From assembly GCF_010015445.1 (NCBI RefSeq), contig NC_053118.1, forward strand, positions 15,482,437-15,546,436: a DNA stretch of 64,000 nucleotides, in the 5' to 3' direction. The stretch comes from Perca fluviatilis (lineage: Eukaryota > Chordata > Actinopteri > Perciformes > Percidae). A program made the translations under genes and the position numbers. Position 1 is the first letter of the stretch. The number at the start of each line of letters is the position of its first letter. The notes below the pieces were generated by a model, which saw nothing but the letters and a program-made list of their open reading frames with translations, made no database searches and was not told where the DNA came from. Of this stretch, positions 33,640-47,246 are shown piece after piece.

Positions 33640-34443
33640 TACTTCCACTACTACTACTTCTTCTAATTCTGCTAATAATAACAATAATAGTACATCAAAA
33701 CGAATTCATTGAAGGGGTTTAAAGGCTGAGCTCTCAAAGGCATCAGCAGCTTCTGAAGTTCAAATGAGGTAAACATGCTGAGATGAGCCTATCATAGTAG
33801 CTGTTTAAATATTATCTGGTTGTAAGTCTCATCATAAAGACTTTTGAAATACAATTTAAAAAATGAGTTTCTGTTACAAATTATATAACTTTTTTTTCAT
33901 ATTTTACGGTCTGAGCACTGTTTGGTGGGTTTGGAACGATGAAAAGGAAGAATGTCGGCAGAGTAAGATTGTTGTTTCTTGTTTACTAGACTGAAAGCTG
34001 TCACATGCTTTGTGTTGCAAACTTGAAATGTGGTAGACTAATTAGATGTTCGTATGACCCAAGTTTTAATTGCTGTATTTATGTAATGACGTTATGCAAC
34101 TGCACGTGCATGCTGTATGACAAGTGCTAAAAAACAAAACAAAGGCCCCAGTCTTGAGCTTTTTCCATGTACTCTGCCTTTATCGCTTAGTGACATACAT
34201 AGCGGTAAAATTACCGTACAACCAGAGTGCAATTAAAATACACACGTGTCTTCTTCAGTATTTGGTGTCTACTGTATAGATCACATTCAATAGCAATGCA
34301 CATCGACTACATTACTCAGGCTAGTGTCATGTTGGAGATATTTACATCTGAGCTAGAAAGGATGGAACAGAAACATTCTCAGCTCGTAGACACCAGCGGC
34401 TGACCTTTTCTCTCACTGTTGGTAGCAACCCTTCAAACGTTAA
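33640..34443. other. Unique AT-rich noncoding DNA
   Basis: Starts with a short ACT/AAT-rich stretch (33641-33690). Nothing coding. Confidence 0.45.
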
Positions 34444-34464
34444 ACACACACACACACGCACACC

Positions 34465-34496
<32 letters not shown>

Positions 34497-34498
34497 CG
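34444..34498. repeat. Imperfect (CA)n microsatellite
   Basis: About 55 bp of CA with CG and CC interruptions. Confidence 0.93.
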
Positions 34499-34559
34499 AA
34501 CACTTGGAGGAAGAAAAAAACACAAAGCAATAATGTGGAAATGTTAACTGCTTACAATT

Positions 34560-35400
34560 AAAAATGTGATTTATGTTCCGTGCAGCTGTTAAATGACACT
34601 GCAGCCCAACGATATCGATTTCCATATCATTAGCATAATAGTTTTATTGTGGTATAATTACTAAATAAAAAGGCTCCTACCTGGCAAACCTTACTGCATA
34701 TCAGGGACTCTTAAACGAGCAAAATGTTGCCTCACACAAGTAACATGGGTCAATTGCAGCCGGGGATAGTCAGGGGTAATGATTAGATCATTAAAATTTA
34801 GTCTATGCTTCACAGAGCATAGAGAAAATTAACTTCCCCCCACCAAGCTCATTTTTCTGCTGAACATGAAATAATGATTTTCTGCCAGTATAATTACAAA
34901 GCTAACATCTGATAGAGTCAGCATCCAGGGGGGATTATCACATGCATGAGTATTAGACCTCATTACCAGCTTGACTGCAAAATTATTACATCTTGTAATT
35001 GGATGGCGAGATTTATACACAGATTGGGCCAGGGTTCCTCGGTAAGATTGTAATTACAGGCTTCGCTGGTTTGCTACTTATCACACTGCGTGCAGGAGGG
35101 AGGAGGGCCGAAAAACAAGCAGAGACGAGGAGAAGGAAGGACCGTTTCATTAAGCAGGGCTACCCTATCAATGGCAAAATGGCGTCGCGGCCAGGCTGCG
35201 CGGATTGCTGGGGCGAGTGGGTAACATCTTCCCTCTCCTTCTCTATTTATGAGGCCAAACAGTGGAGGTGTTTGCAGAGGGAGGGGGCGTGGAGGGGGGC
35301 ATTTATTATTACCAGGGTTCCTCTCCCTGACAAATGGGATTTCATTTATTTAACCTCTGCTGATCTATTCCAGTGAAACGTATAAACAAGCCATCCGTTT
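34560..35400. other. Candidate conserved noncoding block (enhancer-like)
   Basis: Some 840 bp free of simple repeats and transposons, with many TAAT/ATTA homeodomain words (GGGGTAATGATTAGATCATT, TCTTGTAATTGGATGG, GTAATTACAGGC), AACAAG/CAAAG words and a GC-richer centre (35160-35220) with several CpGs. A 125-codon plus frame (34999-35376) runs through it but has no domain and no good splice context. It is the most enhancer-like stretch of the window. This is a judgement from texture; conservation was not tested. Confidence 0.35.
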
Positions 35401-35999
35401 TTTTACGACCGTCGCAGAGTCAACGCCTCAATTATCTAAAGGCTAACTGAGTGTTAAAGTGAGCCATCTGCCAGTGGGAAGCCCATTGATTTAATTTGCC
35501 TTGTGGTTTTACCCCTGATGCAACCGAGGCCCCGCTTTGTGCCTATAGAAAAAGAGTCGACAGATACACATATCCCTCATTGAACTTGAGTTCAAAGAGA
35601 GTGGTCATGGGGTGCTTGTGTGCATGCAGTTGTTGCCATGTCATCACAATCTGCCATGTTCCTCCTCATTGCATACTTCCACTACACGTCATACTCTTCT
35701 GTGAAATGCAAGTGAAGTGGAGAGATGGAGTAAGAGAGAGGAAGAGAAAGAGCGGTTAATGGAAATCAATATCTGGGCTTAAATTTGATGAGGAGGATGT
35801 CAGGCTGCCAATGGAGGGGACACCTTTGTTCTCCTGTAGCCAGCTAATCTCTGTCTACATGCTGAATTACTATTGACACAATATGTGTGTGTATGTGGGT
35901 GTGGGCTCGTCTGCGTGAATTTGTAATGTCTGTGCCGTCCATGCATATGTTTACCCGGTACCTGATTGGATAGTATGTGAGTATCTGTAAGCATGTATG

Positions 36000-36002
<3 letters not shown>
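35401..36002. other. Unique noncoding DNA
   Basis: No repeat or coding signal recognised apart from short GT words near 35882. Confidence 0.45.
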
Positions 36003-36055
<53 letters not shown>

Positions 36056-36070
36056 GTGTGTGCGTGTGTG
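36003..36070. repeat. (TG)n microsatellite
   Basis: About 68 bp of TG with two CG interruptions at its 3' side. Confidence 0.96.
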
Positions 36071-36247
36071 TTTGCATCCTAGAAGGCTCCTTTGCAGCTA
36101 ATTTTATAGTCGGCCCCACACACTAATCAGTGTGCCAGCAGTAATGGAGTTGTTATTGGAGTCCATTACAAAGACCCAGGTTGGATCAATGCTGGTATCA
36201 GTGTTCACAGATGCAGCTGGTTCAACCCTATAAAGACAGAGATTCAG

Positions 36248-36251
<4 letters not shown>

Positions 36252-36333
<82 letters not shown>
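36252..36333. repeat. (GT)41 microsatellite
   Basis: 82 bp of uninterrupted GT. Confidence 0.97.
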
Positions 36334-36337
<4 letters not shown>

Positions 36338-37016
36338 ACTTGCTCACTGTGTGCTCAGTGGCTGGTTCCAAGAGGCCTTTTAATATAGCGTTCAGTTAAA
36401 TAATGTCATGTATCAGATGATATACAAATACAGAAAATCACTTTGGAGTTATGTTATTTTCTAATGTGTTGACTGTTCACACCTGTACCTACTGTGAAGT
36501 AATTTTATAAAATGCTCAAAACTCAGGTTTTCAAAACAATTCTTCCTGGGGTCATGCTATACTTTATGTATTATGTTATGTTATGTAGGATACATGTTGG
36601 AAAATGTCATTGACATTTTCCGAGGCTAGTTTGCAGCGGCATGGCTACCAAATTCGGCCAAATAATCACCTGCTGCTAGCACTGTGAGTGTTATTGGCAG
36701 GCATATGAGAGAAAATCCCTTCAAGTGACATTCAATCCTTTCCTGAGCAACAGCTACAGTAAAGAACACATGGCTTACTCTAGTAGACAGTGAGCGTGTG
36801 TATTTACTCACGTGCACCTGAATGTGCACACACTGGACACACAGAGATAGGTACAACATTCCTAAATTACTGCTTTGTTCCATTTTCATGTATAATTTAA
36901 CCACTTTATGAATATGAAATCTCAAATCTGAAACCAAAATGTAAACGTGCAAATTTACAGTGTTAATGATGATATTTGAATCCTCATTCACATAATTAGT
37001 CACTCTCCATGCATTA
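36334..37016. other. Unique noncoding DNA
   Basis: AT-rich. A 148-codon minus frame (36626-37072) lacks any domain and is probably a chance frame. Confidence 0.45.
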
Positions 37017-37280
37017 ATGTCTTTACAAGTATTTTCTCCTCCCTCATTTCCTCTCTTCCTCGTTTTTTCCATCTCCCTCTATCTTTTACACTGGCATCTA
37101 TCCCCACCCCACCCCTTTTACACTGCCTCAATTATTCATCCTCCCCCTTCCTTCTTTCCCCAATACTTCTTTATATTTTCCTTTTTTCTTTCTTATATCT
37201 TATCTTCTCTTCTTCCTTTTCCTCTATTTTTTACAGTCCCTCTCCCCACCCCTTCTCTCCCTCCATCTCTGTCTCCCCAG
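37017..37280. repeat. Pyrimidine-rich tract
   Basis: About 260 bp dominated by C and T (CTTCCTTTTCC, CCCCACCCC), so the opposite strand is a long purine tract with triplex potential. Confidence 0.8.
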
Positions 37281-37452
37281 AGTCACTCATATGGTATTTA
37301 AGTGGAATGGGGCCCATTAACCCTGCCAGCTTGTGTCTCTTCTCTCCTCCATTGATCAGAATGCACACTGGAGATATTTTATTACTGCTGGTTGTGGGGG
37401 ACTGACGCAGCCGTTTAAGCAACTCCTCATTTTTAGTCATGATGGAGCGGTA

Positions 37453-37454
<2 letters not shown>

Positions 37455-37529
<75 letters not shown>
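37455..37529. repeat. (GT)n microsatellite
   Basis: 75 bp of uninterrupted GT. Confidence 0.97.
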
Positions 37530-37533
<4 letters not shown>

Positions 37534-40303
37534 CTTGTGAGTGAATGTAGGACTGCACACAGACTGAAAAGAATGTTGTTCCCCAGGGAACTATCAGAGG
37601 GAATTATGAGTGCATTTAGGCTTGCAGGATATGAAAAGAGCTTTTTTCATTTTATTTTTCTTTGAGTATTAGTTAGTGTCTTGATTAATTCTTTCAATCA
37701 ATTCCAAGTGTCTCTTCTTTATAGTTCTGCAACAGTCTATCATTTCCTCTCCCATACGTGATGTGCTGTGTATTTAATGTTTACTTCAAATATGTAATAT
37801 TGTGATAGCATCTTTTTTCTCTCTTTGGCTATTTGTTTGACAATTTTCAAACTGTAGTGCTTAACAATGCCCAATTAAAGGAATCCCATCACGGATTACA
37901 GTATGGGACATTTAATTAATAATTATGTAATTGTTCGTTGCCTGTAGGCTCAAAAGTTATCTCTGGAAAGTTTTTTGCTCACTTATTTGTGGAGCGGAGC
38001 AGCTGTAGTCAAATTGGACTCACATAATTAAAAATGTATTCTGATGGAGCGCCAATTAATAGTGAATACGTTTTGGAAATGTTCATACAAACTAAAGCCC
38101 AATCCATTACTCTAACATCTGCCCATTGTTGCCTTATATTGCAACAGCATCGACTGTTTACATGTTTTGTATAAATTTGCTGTAATGTCTAAATGCCATA
38201 CAATATATTGATCTACTACTATATGGGAGGTACTATACATTTGCACCGTAAGCTTATAGTAGTTTATGATCTCTGTCCAATCTTACATTTCCACATCCAA
38301 TGGACAATAATCTTAATAATCTCCAATCTTAAACTATTCCAACTGCACATTGTTCCAAAATGCCACTGGCCACTTTTGCATGTAGCAAGTCTGTTGTTTC
38401 TTGTGGTGTGGTTTGCTAGAAGTTTTTAAATTCACAATAAATGGCTGCAACTGTAGAGGAACTATAGAGGAAGGACTTGGCAGCATAGACAGATAAATGA
38501 AAGGTGAGCAGAAAGACGTCAGGAAAAGCTCTCCAGGTAAATGTCAAGGGGGCTTAAATCCAACTGCTCATAACTCTGCATAGATAGAGTCATCCATGGC
38601 TCTCTGTAACAATCCCATAGCTCACAGGGCCTCTCTCCTGCTATGATATGGGGTACTTCACCTCACTGCTTCTCTCTCTTTCTATCATGGTTATTCCATA
38701 CCCTTTAGGCAGGATTGCACAACCGAAGAGTGGATGAGTCATGGAATAATTCCAGGTTAAAGCACCGTTCAATTATTAGATGCTCCGAAGTAATAGTTCT
38801 TCTCCCAGTAATATTCAGCATGTGCTCATACTGTATGCTGAAGGCCTGCTTATAGAAATATAGAGAGGGGTCAACCAGGGACATCACATCTCACTTACAG
38901 TAGTTACTGAAGATCAACACACACAAAATAATTGTACCTTTATAAGTGTAATACGTTTTGCTTGTTTATGTAATAATAATAGTAATTACTGTATAATGAT
39001 TATAATAATGTCAGGCATAATTTTCTTAAGTAGTAAGAAAATAAACATATTTTAAAAAGTGAATTAAATTGATGATTTATAGGGTGAAGAAGCTATCATA
39101 TCAATAAAATGTGTAAAATATTGTATGCCCTGAGACTGATAATTGATGAGCCCTTGGGACATACAGCTGGTTGGCAAAAGGTAATACTACACTGTCACAT
39201 GTGTACAAATCTGGATCCATCATTCTTATTGCAGAACCAAAAATCTCAAACACCGGCCACCAAAAAATGCACTGCAGATGCAGAGGTACAATTTATGGCT
39301 GAGTCAAGACTGGACTTCTTCCAGGTGCACTGAAACCAAAACACAGCGGGAAACAGCTGGAAGTAATTGCTAAGGTTACCAAAGTGATTTGACCCATCAG
39401 CTTTAAAACAAATTGTTTCTCGTCTTTGTAATTAATAAAACATGCATGTTATAAGTTCAAAAAGCTTGATGAACATTAGACTCAGTTGTTAATTTAATTT
39501 GCAGTGCATTTAAAATGTTGAAAACAGTTATATAACTGTAGGTTAAAGATTCATCCTATGTGTATGTTGCTTCATGGAACCCGTTGTTTTACTTCACTGC
39601 CAGTTTTCTTTAGAAGTGAAGGCCATGGTGGCTGCACATACTTTATTTTATTTTTTATACATTTTGCTATGACAGCTACTGAGATTGAAACTGTGTATCA
39701 GGTACTGTGTGAGCCACTTTGGGGACGGGAACAAATGAGGAGATAATGAAAGAAGTGAGCCTGGGGAGAAAACCAAAACAGAGTCAATGAGTTTGTTCTA
39801 ATTTCTCCTTAGCTCAGCAGTTCTTGGCGTGTGAGTTTGACTTGATTCAACATGAGGATAAATGTCAAAATGCAGGGAGTTTTACTGTAATAAGCACAAG
39901 TACACACAAAGGCATGCACTTCAATAGAAATGCATACTGTTCATGTAAGCTGGAGTGCACACTTACATGCACACACACACACATGTTAAGCTCTTAAGCC
40001 TTTATTACTTGCTGGGATACCGAAGAATTGTATTAACTTTGAAAGCTGTAGGTAAGAGAAAAAAATACCTCTCATGGTAACTGGTAGCATTGTATTTGAT
40101 TTGAACAATGCCATTCAATGTAATAACCCACAGCTCTACATAATAGATTGCACTGCACAACACTCTACTGTGTACCCAGTTGTATTTCATTGTAATGTAC
40201 CTTGTATGGCAGCAGACCAAAGTGAGATCTCAATCATTCACACGGAACAGTTTTATTGTTATTGTTGCTGACATCTACATGTTGACACATTGTCAGCAGG
40301 AAA
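37530..40303. other. Unique AT-rich noncoding DNA
   Basis: No interspersed repeat, RNA gene or coding exon recognised. It has several TTAATTAATAATTATG-like AT words (37912-37930). Confidence 0.45.
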
Positions 40304-40340
40304 AGAGAGAGAGAGAGAGAGACAGAGAGAGAGAAAGAGG
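40304..40340. repeat. (GA)n tract
   Basis: Imperfect GA dinucleotide repeat. Confidence 0.9.
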
Positions 40341-40562
40341 AAAGAGTGTGCTTTGGCAGCTCTGTTGCGTGTGGAAGAAAAAAAAAATCTACTGGATGTG
40401 GAGTCGGCTCAGCACAAGCAACTGGCCAATTATTTCTGAAATGGCAGGGGAGTTTTTGAAATGTGAGAATGTTTCCCTGGATATATGCCGCAGACAGCGA
40501 ATAAATGACAAGCACATAAACAAGACGTTCTAGTGATGATTTTTTCCCCTTCCTTTTCTCTT

Positions 40563-40563
40563 C

Positions 40564-40606
<43 letters not shown>
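40563..40606. repeat. (CA)n microsatellite
   Basis: 44 bp of CA with one CG near its start. Confidence 0.95.
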
Positions 40607-40608
<2 letters not shown>

Positions 40609-41715
40609 GGGCGGAATACTGTTTCTGATATCAAAATTATTGACTCCAAAGCTCTGACTGTTCACTAAAAGCATTCCGCTTGTGTGTGTGTGCTTCTAAG
40701 CTTTTGTGTGTGTGTTTCGGTATGTTTGTTTGTGTGTGCACACACATTCCATTCACTTGAAGCGGCGATTCAAAGGTTGGCTTGTGTATCATAAACCTGT
40801 GCTGTTTGACATTTGATTAAATAGCATTACTGCCAATCTGCAAAGCAAGATGCTGAGTGTTGGGTCACACAGGTTATGGATTCTTTCCCTTACTGTTGAC
40901 AGGCAGCACGTTATAAGCCCAAATAAAAATGTTTGCACGTCCGTGTCTGCAGTTTATGTCCACAATCAACTGGTTGTACATATTATAATGTGTTGCGACC
41001 AGCCAATCATATGCAGGGTAGTTAGTGTTCTTTTGCTTCTAGTCCAAAACAAAAATGTATTTTGCAAAGTGCAAAAGATAAATTGGCATCTCTCTTGGCT
41101 ATATCACTTTGATTAGCTTTCAAATTGTGCATATTTAGTGTAGTTTTTTTTTTTCACACTGTCTGACAGTATCAGCTATTTTTTAACTCTTTATGGAAGC
41201 TCATTTTACAAGGATCATTTTATACACCTTTCCCCAATATAAAAAACATTGTACTGTTGGAAACATTTTGATTTACACTAGAATTTAAAATGGCTCCATA
41301 GCATCAGTTTTACGGGAAATCATGCATACTTTACACTGAAGAGTCAATTTGGAACTCATGATGGATTTTTGGACACATTTTTCCTATTGTCCAGGCACCC
41401 TGTAGTTTCCGTTCATTTTTGCATGGTAAAACAAAATATTTAGCAGAATCTTAAAACTTGCTTCAATCATACTGAAATTAAGACAGCGTTTGATTCTTTC
41501 AATGTTAACATCACTACAACGCAATGCAGTGCCAACTTCAATTCATTTGCACTTGCAACTGCATTGCCTTGCATTAACCATTTATTCAAAACATATATAT
41601 ACAAGAATTACAAAACCGTGTGTACTATACACATACAGTACATACATGCATATATGGGTCAAACAAACACAGGACTCACCCAGGAGATGGGGTGCATCTG
41701 TTGTTGGAAAATAAA
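40607..41715. other. Unique noncoding DNA
   Basis: Nothing recognised beyond short GT words at 40681-40740. Confidence 0.45.
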
Positions 41716-41890
41716 AGTAAACGGCAAATTTTTTACAACTTTATGGAACCGGAATTTAAGTAAAGTAATATATGTACTAATTTTAGACAAAACCACAATG
41801 TTTTTCTAAACTTAACCAAGACATTTTTGTGCCTGAACTGCAATCTTTTCGCAACGTTAATGTGTTTAAAACATTACGTTCTCTTGTTAG
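41716..41890 (+). repeat. Dispersed repeat fragment, copy A
   Basis: Shares AAACCACAAT-TTTTTCTAAAC with the fragment at 54961-55060 and, in reverse, with 59280-59440. The continuation CTTAACCAAGACATTTTTGT is also found in diverged form in the reverse copy. It resembles a common teleost repeat from memory; no ends can be fixed. Confidence 0.5.
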
Positions 41891-42043
41891 ATATGAGGAC
41901 AGAAAACGCTCCTGTGGGTCGTATTTCCTGCCACTGATAAGGGTGCTAATTAATATAATTCTCCTATGGATTATGTTAGAGTGTAGGAATAAACAACCTA
42001 TATGGTCGTATGGTTTAGAAGACTTCTTGGAAAACCTTTACAT

Positions 42044-42044
<1 letters not shown>

Positions 42045-42121
<77 letters not shown>
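42045..42121. repeat. (CA)38 microsatellite
   Basis: 77 bp of uninterrupted CA. Confidence 0.97.
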
Positions 42122-42123
<2 letters not shown>

Positions 42124-42659
42124 GCATATGTACACATTCAGAGATTTTCCACCCTGTGATTGCAATTATGAATGTCAAAATGGTCAGAAGAAACATGATA
42201 CGCAATGCACACGGAGACACTGTCAGAACATATGGACTGAAAGCAAAACCATCCTGTTAAAGAGGTTACTTTCTGTATTTGACGAGCCAAGCATTATAAT
42301 ACAGATTTTTACATTTTAAATGACTGTTAATCCAATATCTAACCTTCTTGCTCTTTGGCCAACTGTTCCAGAAATAGATGATCCTACTTTCCCTTTAACT
42401 ATTGACATTTTGATCAAAACACAAGAGTCAGGTATCAGACCAAAAAAAACAAAAAAAAAACAGCAGTATTTATTTGTTTTCGGGTCAAGCTTCATCCACA
42501 ATAAAGGTTGACCCGTGACCCCTCTCTCCATTAATCAATGTAGAGATGAATACATAAGTGGGATATGTGGCAGCTGGCTTTCCAACAAGCCGTCTACAAC
42601 TGTCCAAACCACTTCAGAGTCATTTGCCAAAGAGAGGCCTATAGATCAGCCAAATGGAG
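42122..42659. other. Unique noncoding DNA
   Basis: Nothing recognised. Confidence 0.45.
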
Positions 42660-43035
42660 TTTGAAACCTAAAGAGTGACCGGGGGATTGGAGAGCAGAGG
42701 AGAGGGATGATAGCATGACAATCTGCTACTGGTGCGGGGGGTCTCACTGAGGAGGGGAGACGTGGAGAGAGGAGGAGAGGAGATAGGCGAGTGGGAGCGG
42801 AGAATGAAAGGGTACTGGGATATTGTAAAGAGGAGAGGAGATGTATAACAAGTATTCAGACAAGTAATCAGATACTGGATGATCTGTTGCCTTGGGTGGT
42901 CTGGGGAGGCTAACATGCAAAAACAGACAGGGTGACAGAACAGACTTTTGGGGAGAAGAGTGAGCGGGGAAGGTTATGATGGTGAGGAATTTATAGAAGT
43001 GAGAGGACAGTAAGAGGAAGATTTAAAGGAGGACT
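42660..43035. repeat. Purine-rich tract
   Basis: Dominated by GAGAGG, GGGAGG and GGAGAGGAG words over about 370 bp. It is low complexity and overlapping frames on the minus strand are Ser/Pro-rich artefacts. Confidence 0.7.
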
Positions 43036-43519
43036 TAAAAAGCAATCTCTCGTGGGTGTATCTGACAGAGGACTTGATTAGATGCAGAGTAGTCAGATTT
43101 GACTGGGGGCGGTCGCTTGTATATGCGGGGGGAATTTGAAAAAAACAAATTCTCATTAAAAGATATTTCTTATTAGCCATGCAATTTGCTAAATGTCTAC
43201 AAATGACACTGTCACCTCACAGTAGGAAGGTTCTTGGTAAAATCAGTAGATAGAGAGAGCAATAGATTAATGGACAAATGAAAGAAGGAAAAATAAGAGA
43301 GGTGTGGAGTAGACAGAGGAGAGGGAGTAACAGTGCACTCTACTCCTTCCATTATTGATTATGATCTGAGCCCACCAGAGGCACCAGATGTCAGCCAGGC
43401 AGTTTAAGTTTCCATTGGCCTGTTTAAAGCTGCCAAAACTCATCTCCCTTTCTCATCCTCTCTGTAATTCCCCCTCCTCTTTGCTCCAAAATCTCAAATG
43501 TTGTTTTTGTAATGAACAT

Positions 43520-43745
43520 TGTATTTCCTTAAAGGGCCAGTCCAGCTATTTAGTATTGCATTTCCACAAAGTTCACAGGCTTTCAAGAGACATATTAGAG
43601 ATATTTAAAAAAAAGAGTGGTCAAAGATCAAAGCAGCAGAGGCTGTGATATCCTGACTTGTAGTCCCTAGGTTTGGTCAAGCTCCACATTGCCCATATTT
43701 CAACCCAATAGTATTTTGCATTCACAATTGTCTCCTAGAAATTAT
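43520..43745. repeat. Possible interspersed repeat
   Basis: AAAGGGCCAGTCCAGCTATT through GTTTGGTCAAGCTCCACATT and CATTCACAATTGTCTCCTAG resembles a dispersed teleost repeat from memory. No inverted ends or duplications are visible. Confidence 0.3.
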
Positions 43746-44176
43746 GTTTATATAGAACACATTTGCATTAGCAAATATATGAGAAGACCTTGATGATGAC
43801 ACCAGGGTTTATTTCTTAAATGTTTAGAGCCACAGAAGACAGTAGTAGTAGCAGAGAGTAGTACTCGCTATGACAAGTAAACTCAACTTCATGTTTAAAA
43901 TCAGCAGATTGCCACTAAAATGTATGTTGACCATGACCACTCTCCCCATTCTACATGCTGTATTGTGTTAAATCTTCCTCTCTCTATTTATGTCCCTCTA
44001 ACAACCACCCGCCATTATTTCTAATGATCAAATTGATTTAGGGCTAATGACTTGATGATACTCAGCACTTCATAATTAACAGAACAGTGAAGAAATGGAA
44101 GAAAAGATGTTTAAGTGTGTGTGGAGGTGTCTATATGTGCACTCTTTAAACATTGCCAAGTGTAGGTTTTTGTTTG

Positions 44177-44180
<4 letters not shown>
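43746..44180. other. Unique noncoding DNA
   Basis: Nothing recognised. Confidence 0.45.

Positions 44181-44237
<57 letters not shown>
44181..44237. repeat. (TG)28 microsatellite
   Basis: 57 bp of uninterrupted TG. Confidence 0.97.
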
Positions 44238-44239
<2 letters not shown>

Positions 44240-46785
44240 CCTCTCTGTATTTCACCGGTAGCATCTCTGGGATACATCATGGTGTCTCAGAGACCTGATC
44301 CTGAACAAATGAAATAGTAACGCTTTGGATGGGAAACAAGAGCAGCCAGATAATTCTATTTGAAGAGAAAATCAATTCAACACCAAAACACAGGTCCCCC
44401 ATCAACCACACTATGTCTCCACTATGGTTGTATATAAAGTCATCCCAATGCCCCAGTGTGTGCGAATTATTGTCGCTGTAGTTGCTGTTGTTACTTTACA
44501 ATGTTGTAAATATATATTTTTCAGGGATAGTGCTATATTCACGCCTCACATCTCTTTCATTTCAGACCGCTTTTCTCTGTGCCACATGGTTAAAGATTAA
44601 GCAGCGTAACCCGAGTCCAAAGTTGAAAGCAAATGTTTTACTTGACCTCCATACCCCTTTTATTTTTTTTTTCTTTTTGGTGCAGAGTATCAACCCCTCC
44701 ATACTGCCTCTGCTGGCACTGAATGTGCCACCGAACCTAAACAATTGCACATTGCACTGGAAATCAGAAAAGAAGGCCATCTAAACACACGCATAAAACC
44801 CACACACATACAGCTCACACACACTTAATCAGAGAAGAGAGGAAGATTATTTTGAAAGTTCACCTCGCTCTTCTCTCACTTCTGTCACTTTATTGATTTC
44901 CTGACAGAGGAATAAGAGGGGAGCATGCGACCTATTAAAGACCAGTGTCTGGTGTCTTAAAGGTTAACTAATCAACAGTAATGGAAAAGAGTCATACACC
45001 TTTACCACCACACACACATTTGCATTATGCTAAATTTCTTTGTACAATAATGTCTGGGTTTAAATTCAGCCACAGTAAAATGAAAACCACCTTTTCTCAT
45101 GCTTTGAATTTGGAAAAGAAAAAAACACATATAGGGAGAATGGAAGTGCGGGACACAGTGTTGACGTGTGTGTGTGCATGTGGATTTATTTGTATGATGC
45201 ATGCACGTGCAATTATGTGTGTTGCATCGGATGCTTAAGTGGTATTAAATCACATTGAGTTTTGCACGGGGCAGATGTGATGTCCAGGTCTGTGTTTAAA
45301 TGTCGCAGCATTGATAAGGTGTGACTGGGACCAGTCAACTGTTAAGGATTTGATGTCGCATTATAGACTGTTTAGTTCTGCGTTAATGGGCTGCTGCACA
45401 GGAGAATGTTACATTTACATCAGTCAATGTATACCAAAACTAGGACACGGAGGGGAGGGCATTTTTGTCTTTCATAAATTATTTTTCTCTGTACATTTAT
45501 TTTATCCTATATAATGTATTTTTTATCTTTATGTGTTATATATGATATGTATGATAATATTAACAACAGGCAATACATAGCCTTATCAGAATTGCTTTGG
45601 ATATTACAACTTAATATGTAATACTGTATGTGATGTTCCTCGCCATAATCTACTGTCCACTGTTCATCTCATCCTCCCTCATTTGAGCTCCACACCTTTG
45701 ACATTTATGGCGACTTTATGATTTTGTTCGTTTTGTTTCTTTGCCAGGCTTCTTCAGCACAGCCAATGATGTGCCTGGTGCTTTTATTTCTTGATCTTGA
45801 GCAGCACAGTTGCAATACTTCAGGATGCCAGGAGGTGGCAGCTCTTATACTGTTTCTACAAGCTTTCTAATCCCACTACTGGGGGAGTTTACACACAAGC
45901 AGTACCACACTACCTTTACTGTTTAGAAAAAGAAATGATTTATTCAAATTTGGGGAAAGAGGGCTACATAAATCAAATTAATTCGGTTTTTTTTGTTATT
46001 AATTGTTTTACTAACCTGTATTGATTTCAACTGAATCTTAACTTTAAATAATAAATATGTCAATGAATTGCTTTATTTAAATTGATTTTAAATGTGATTA
46101 ATTCCACCATTTCCATTGTTCCATGGTTGATTTTCAGTTTCAAAAAATGTAAAGCTAGAATTAGTATAATCTCAGCTCAAATCCTCCCCTGACGTCCTTT
46201 CTTTAAGTGCTCGACCTGACTTTCAAACCTCCGCCCAAGCACCAGCATCATCATATTCTGAAATGTTCTGCAATGATGACTGACTCGCGGGCACACAGAG
46301 AAACAATCAGCTATCGCCACGTCCATATAACTGTTTTAGTTACATTAGGAATTGAGGACGTTCCCAGGGGGTGTTTCGTGTCCATTTAGTCCCCCTTCTT
46401 CCACCCTGAGAGGTCACACACCCACACGGCCAGTTTACATTTCCTCTGTCACAAAAGCAATACTCTGCAATTTCCCTGCACGAAATACCCCCTCTGGTCA
46501 CTAACAACTGAATGACCTTTTCTCCCTCGCTTCCTTCTTTCTCCCTCGTGTGATTTAAACACTGACAATCCATCTTCAAATAAATATACACACTTATATG
46601 TTGTTGTTTTTTCTTTAACCCCCCTCCCCACAATCCCCTCTATCCATACAGGAATGGAGGATAATCCTCCTGAAAGAAACACAGAGGAGTTAGAAACAGA
46701 AGCAGAAGAGTGCGCGCATCTAGAAAGCAAAACAGGAGGAATTCATCGCTGACCTGCAGCAGTGTGGATGGGCAACAGGAGATAT
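44238..46785. other. Unique noncoding DNA
   Basis: AT-rich, no recognised repeat. The frames of 60-100 codons have no domains. Confidence 0.45.
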
Positions 46786-47197
46786 TCCCCAATGACTTCA
46801 CCCTCTACTTTCTACACTTCTCCTCCCACCTTTTCACCCCTTTTCCCTCTGTCTTCCCCTGGGTGCCTTCTTGCCTTTCCATAACCCCCCCCCGTCCCTT
46901 TCTCTTTTTTCACTCCAATCTCCCACTTATTTTTCCTCTCTCCTCTCCTCCCCCTCCTTTCTTCACTTTACTCTCCATCTTTCCGCAACCTATCTCTCTT
47001 CCTCCCCGCTCTGTCCATCTGTAGCCTTCTTGACATTTCTTTAGTTTTTCGCCACTTTTTGCTCTCCCTCTCTCTTTTCCCTCTTCTGCGTCTAGTGGCC
47101 ATTTCTTCCTTTTCCCTTTCTCCCTGTCCTTTCTCTTCCCTCTTACTTCACTCCTTCCCTCCATCCCCCCCCAAACCCCCCCCCACCAGCTCCTCCA

Positions 47198-47199
<2 letters not shown>
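46786..47199. repeat. Pyrimidine-rich tract with C runs
   Basis: About 410 bp of mainly C and T, with C runs at 46883-46893 and 47165-47184 (CCCCCCCC-AAA-CCCCCCCCC). The minus strand is therefore G-rich and quadruplex-prone. Confidence 0.85.

Positions 47200-47200
<1 letters not shown>

Positions 47201-47242
<42 letters not shown>
47201..47242. repeat. (CA)21 microsatellite
   Basis: 42 bp of uninterrupted CA directly after the pyrimidine tract. Confidence 0.97.

Positions 47243-47246
<4 letters not shown>

Noticed and set aside
36626..37072. 148-codon minus-strand frame
   Set aside because: AT-rich chance frame without domain; its start lies in the pyrimidine tract.
37017..37280. Polypyrimidine tract as a splice-acceptor signal
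   Set aside because: Far too long and not followed by an exon-like frame; similar tracts occur at 24.7 and 46.8 kb.
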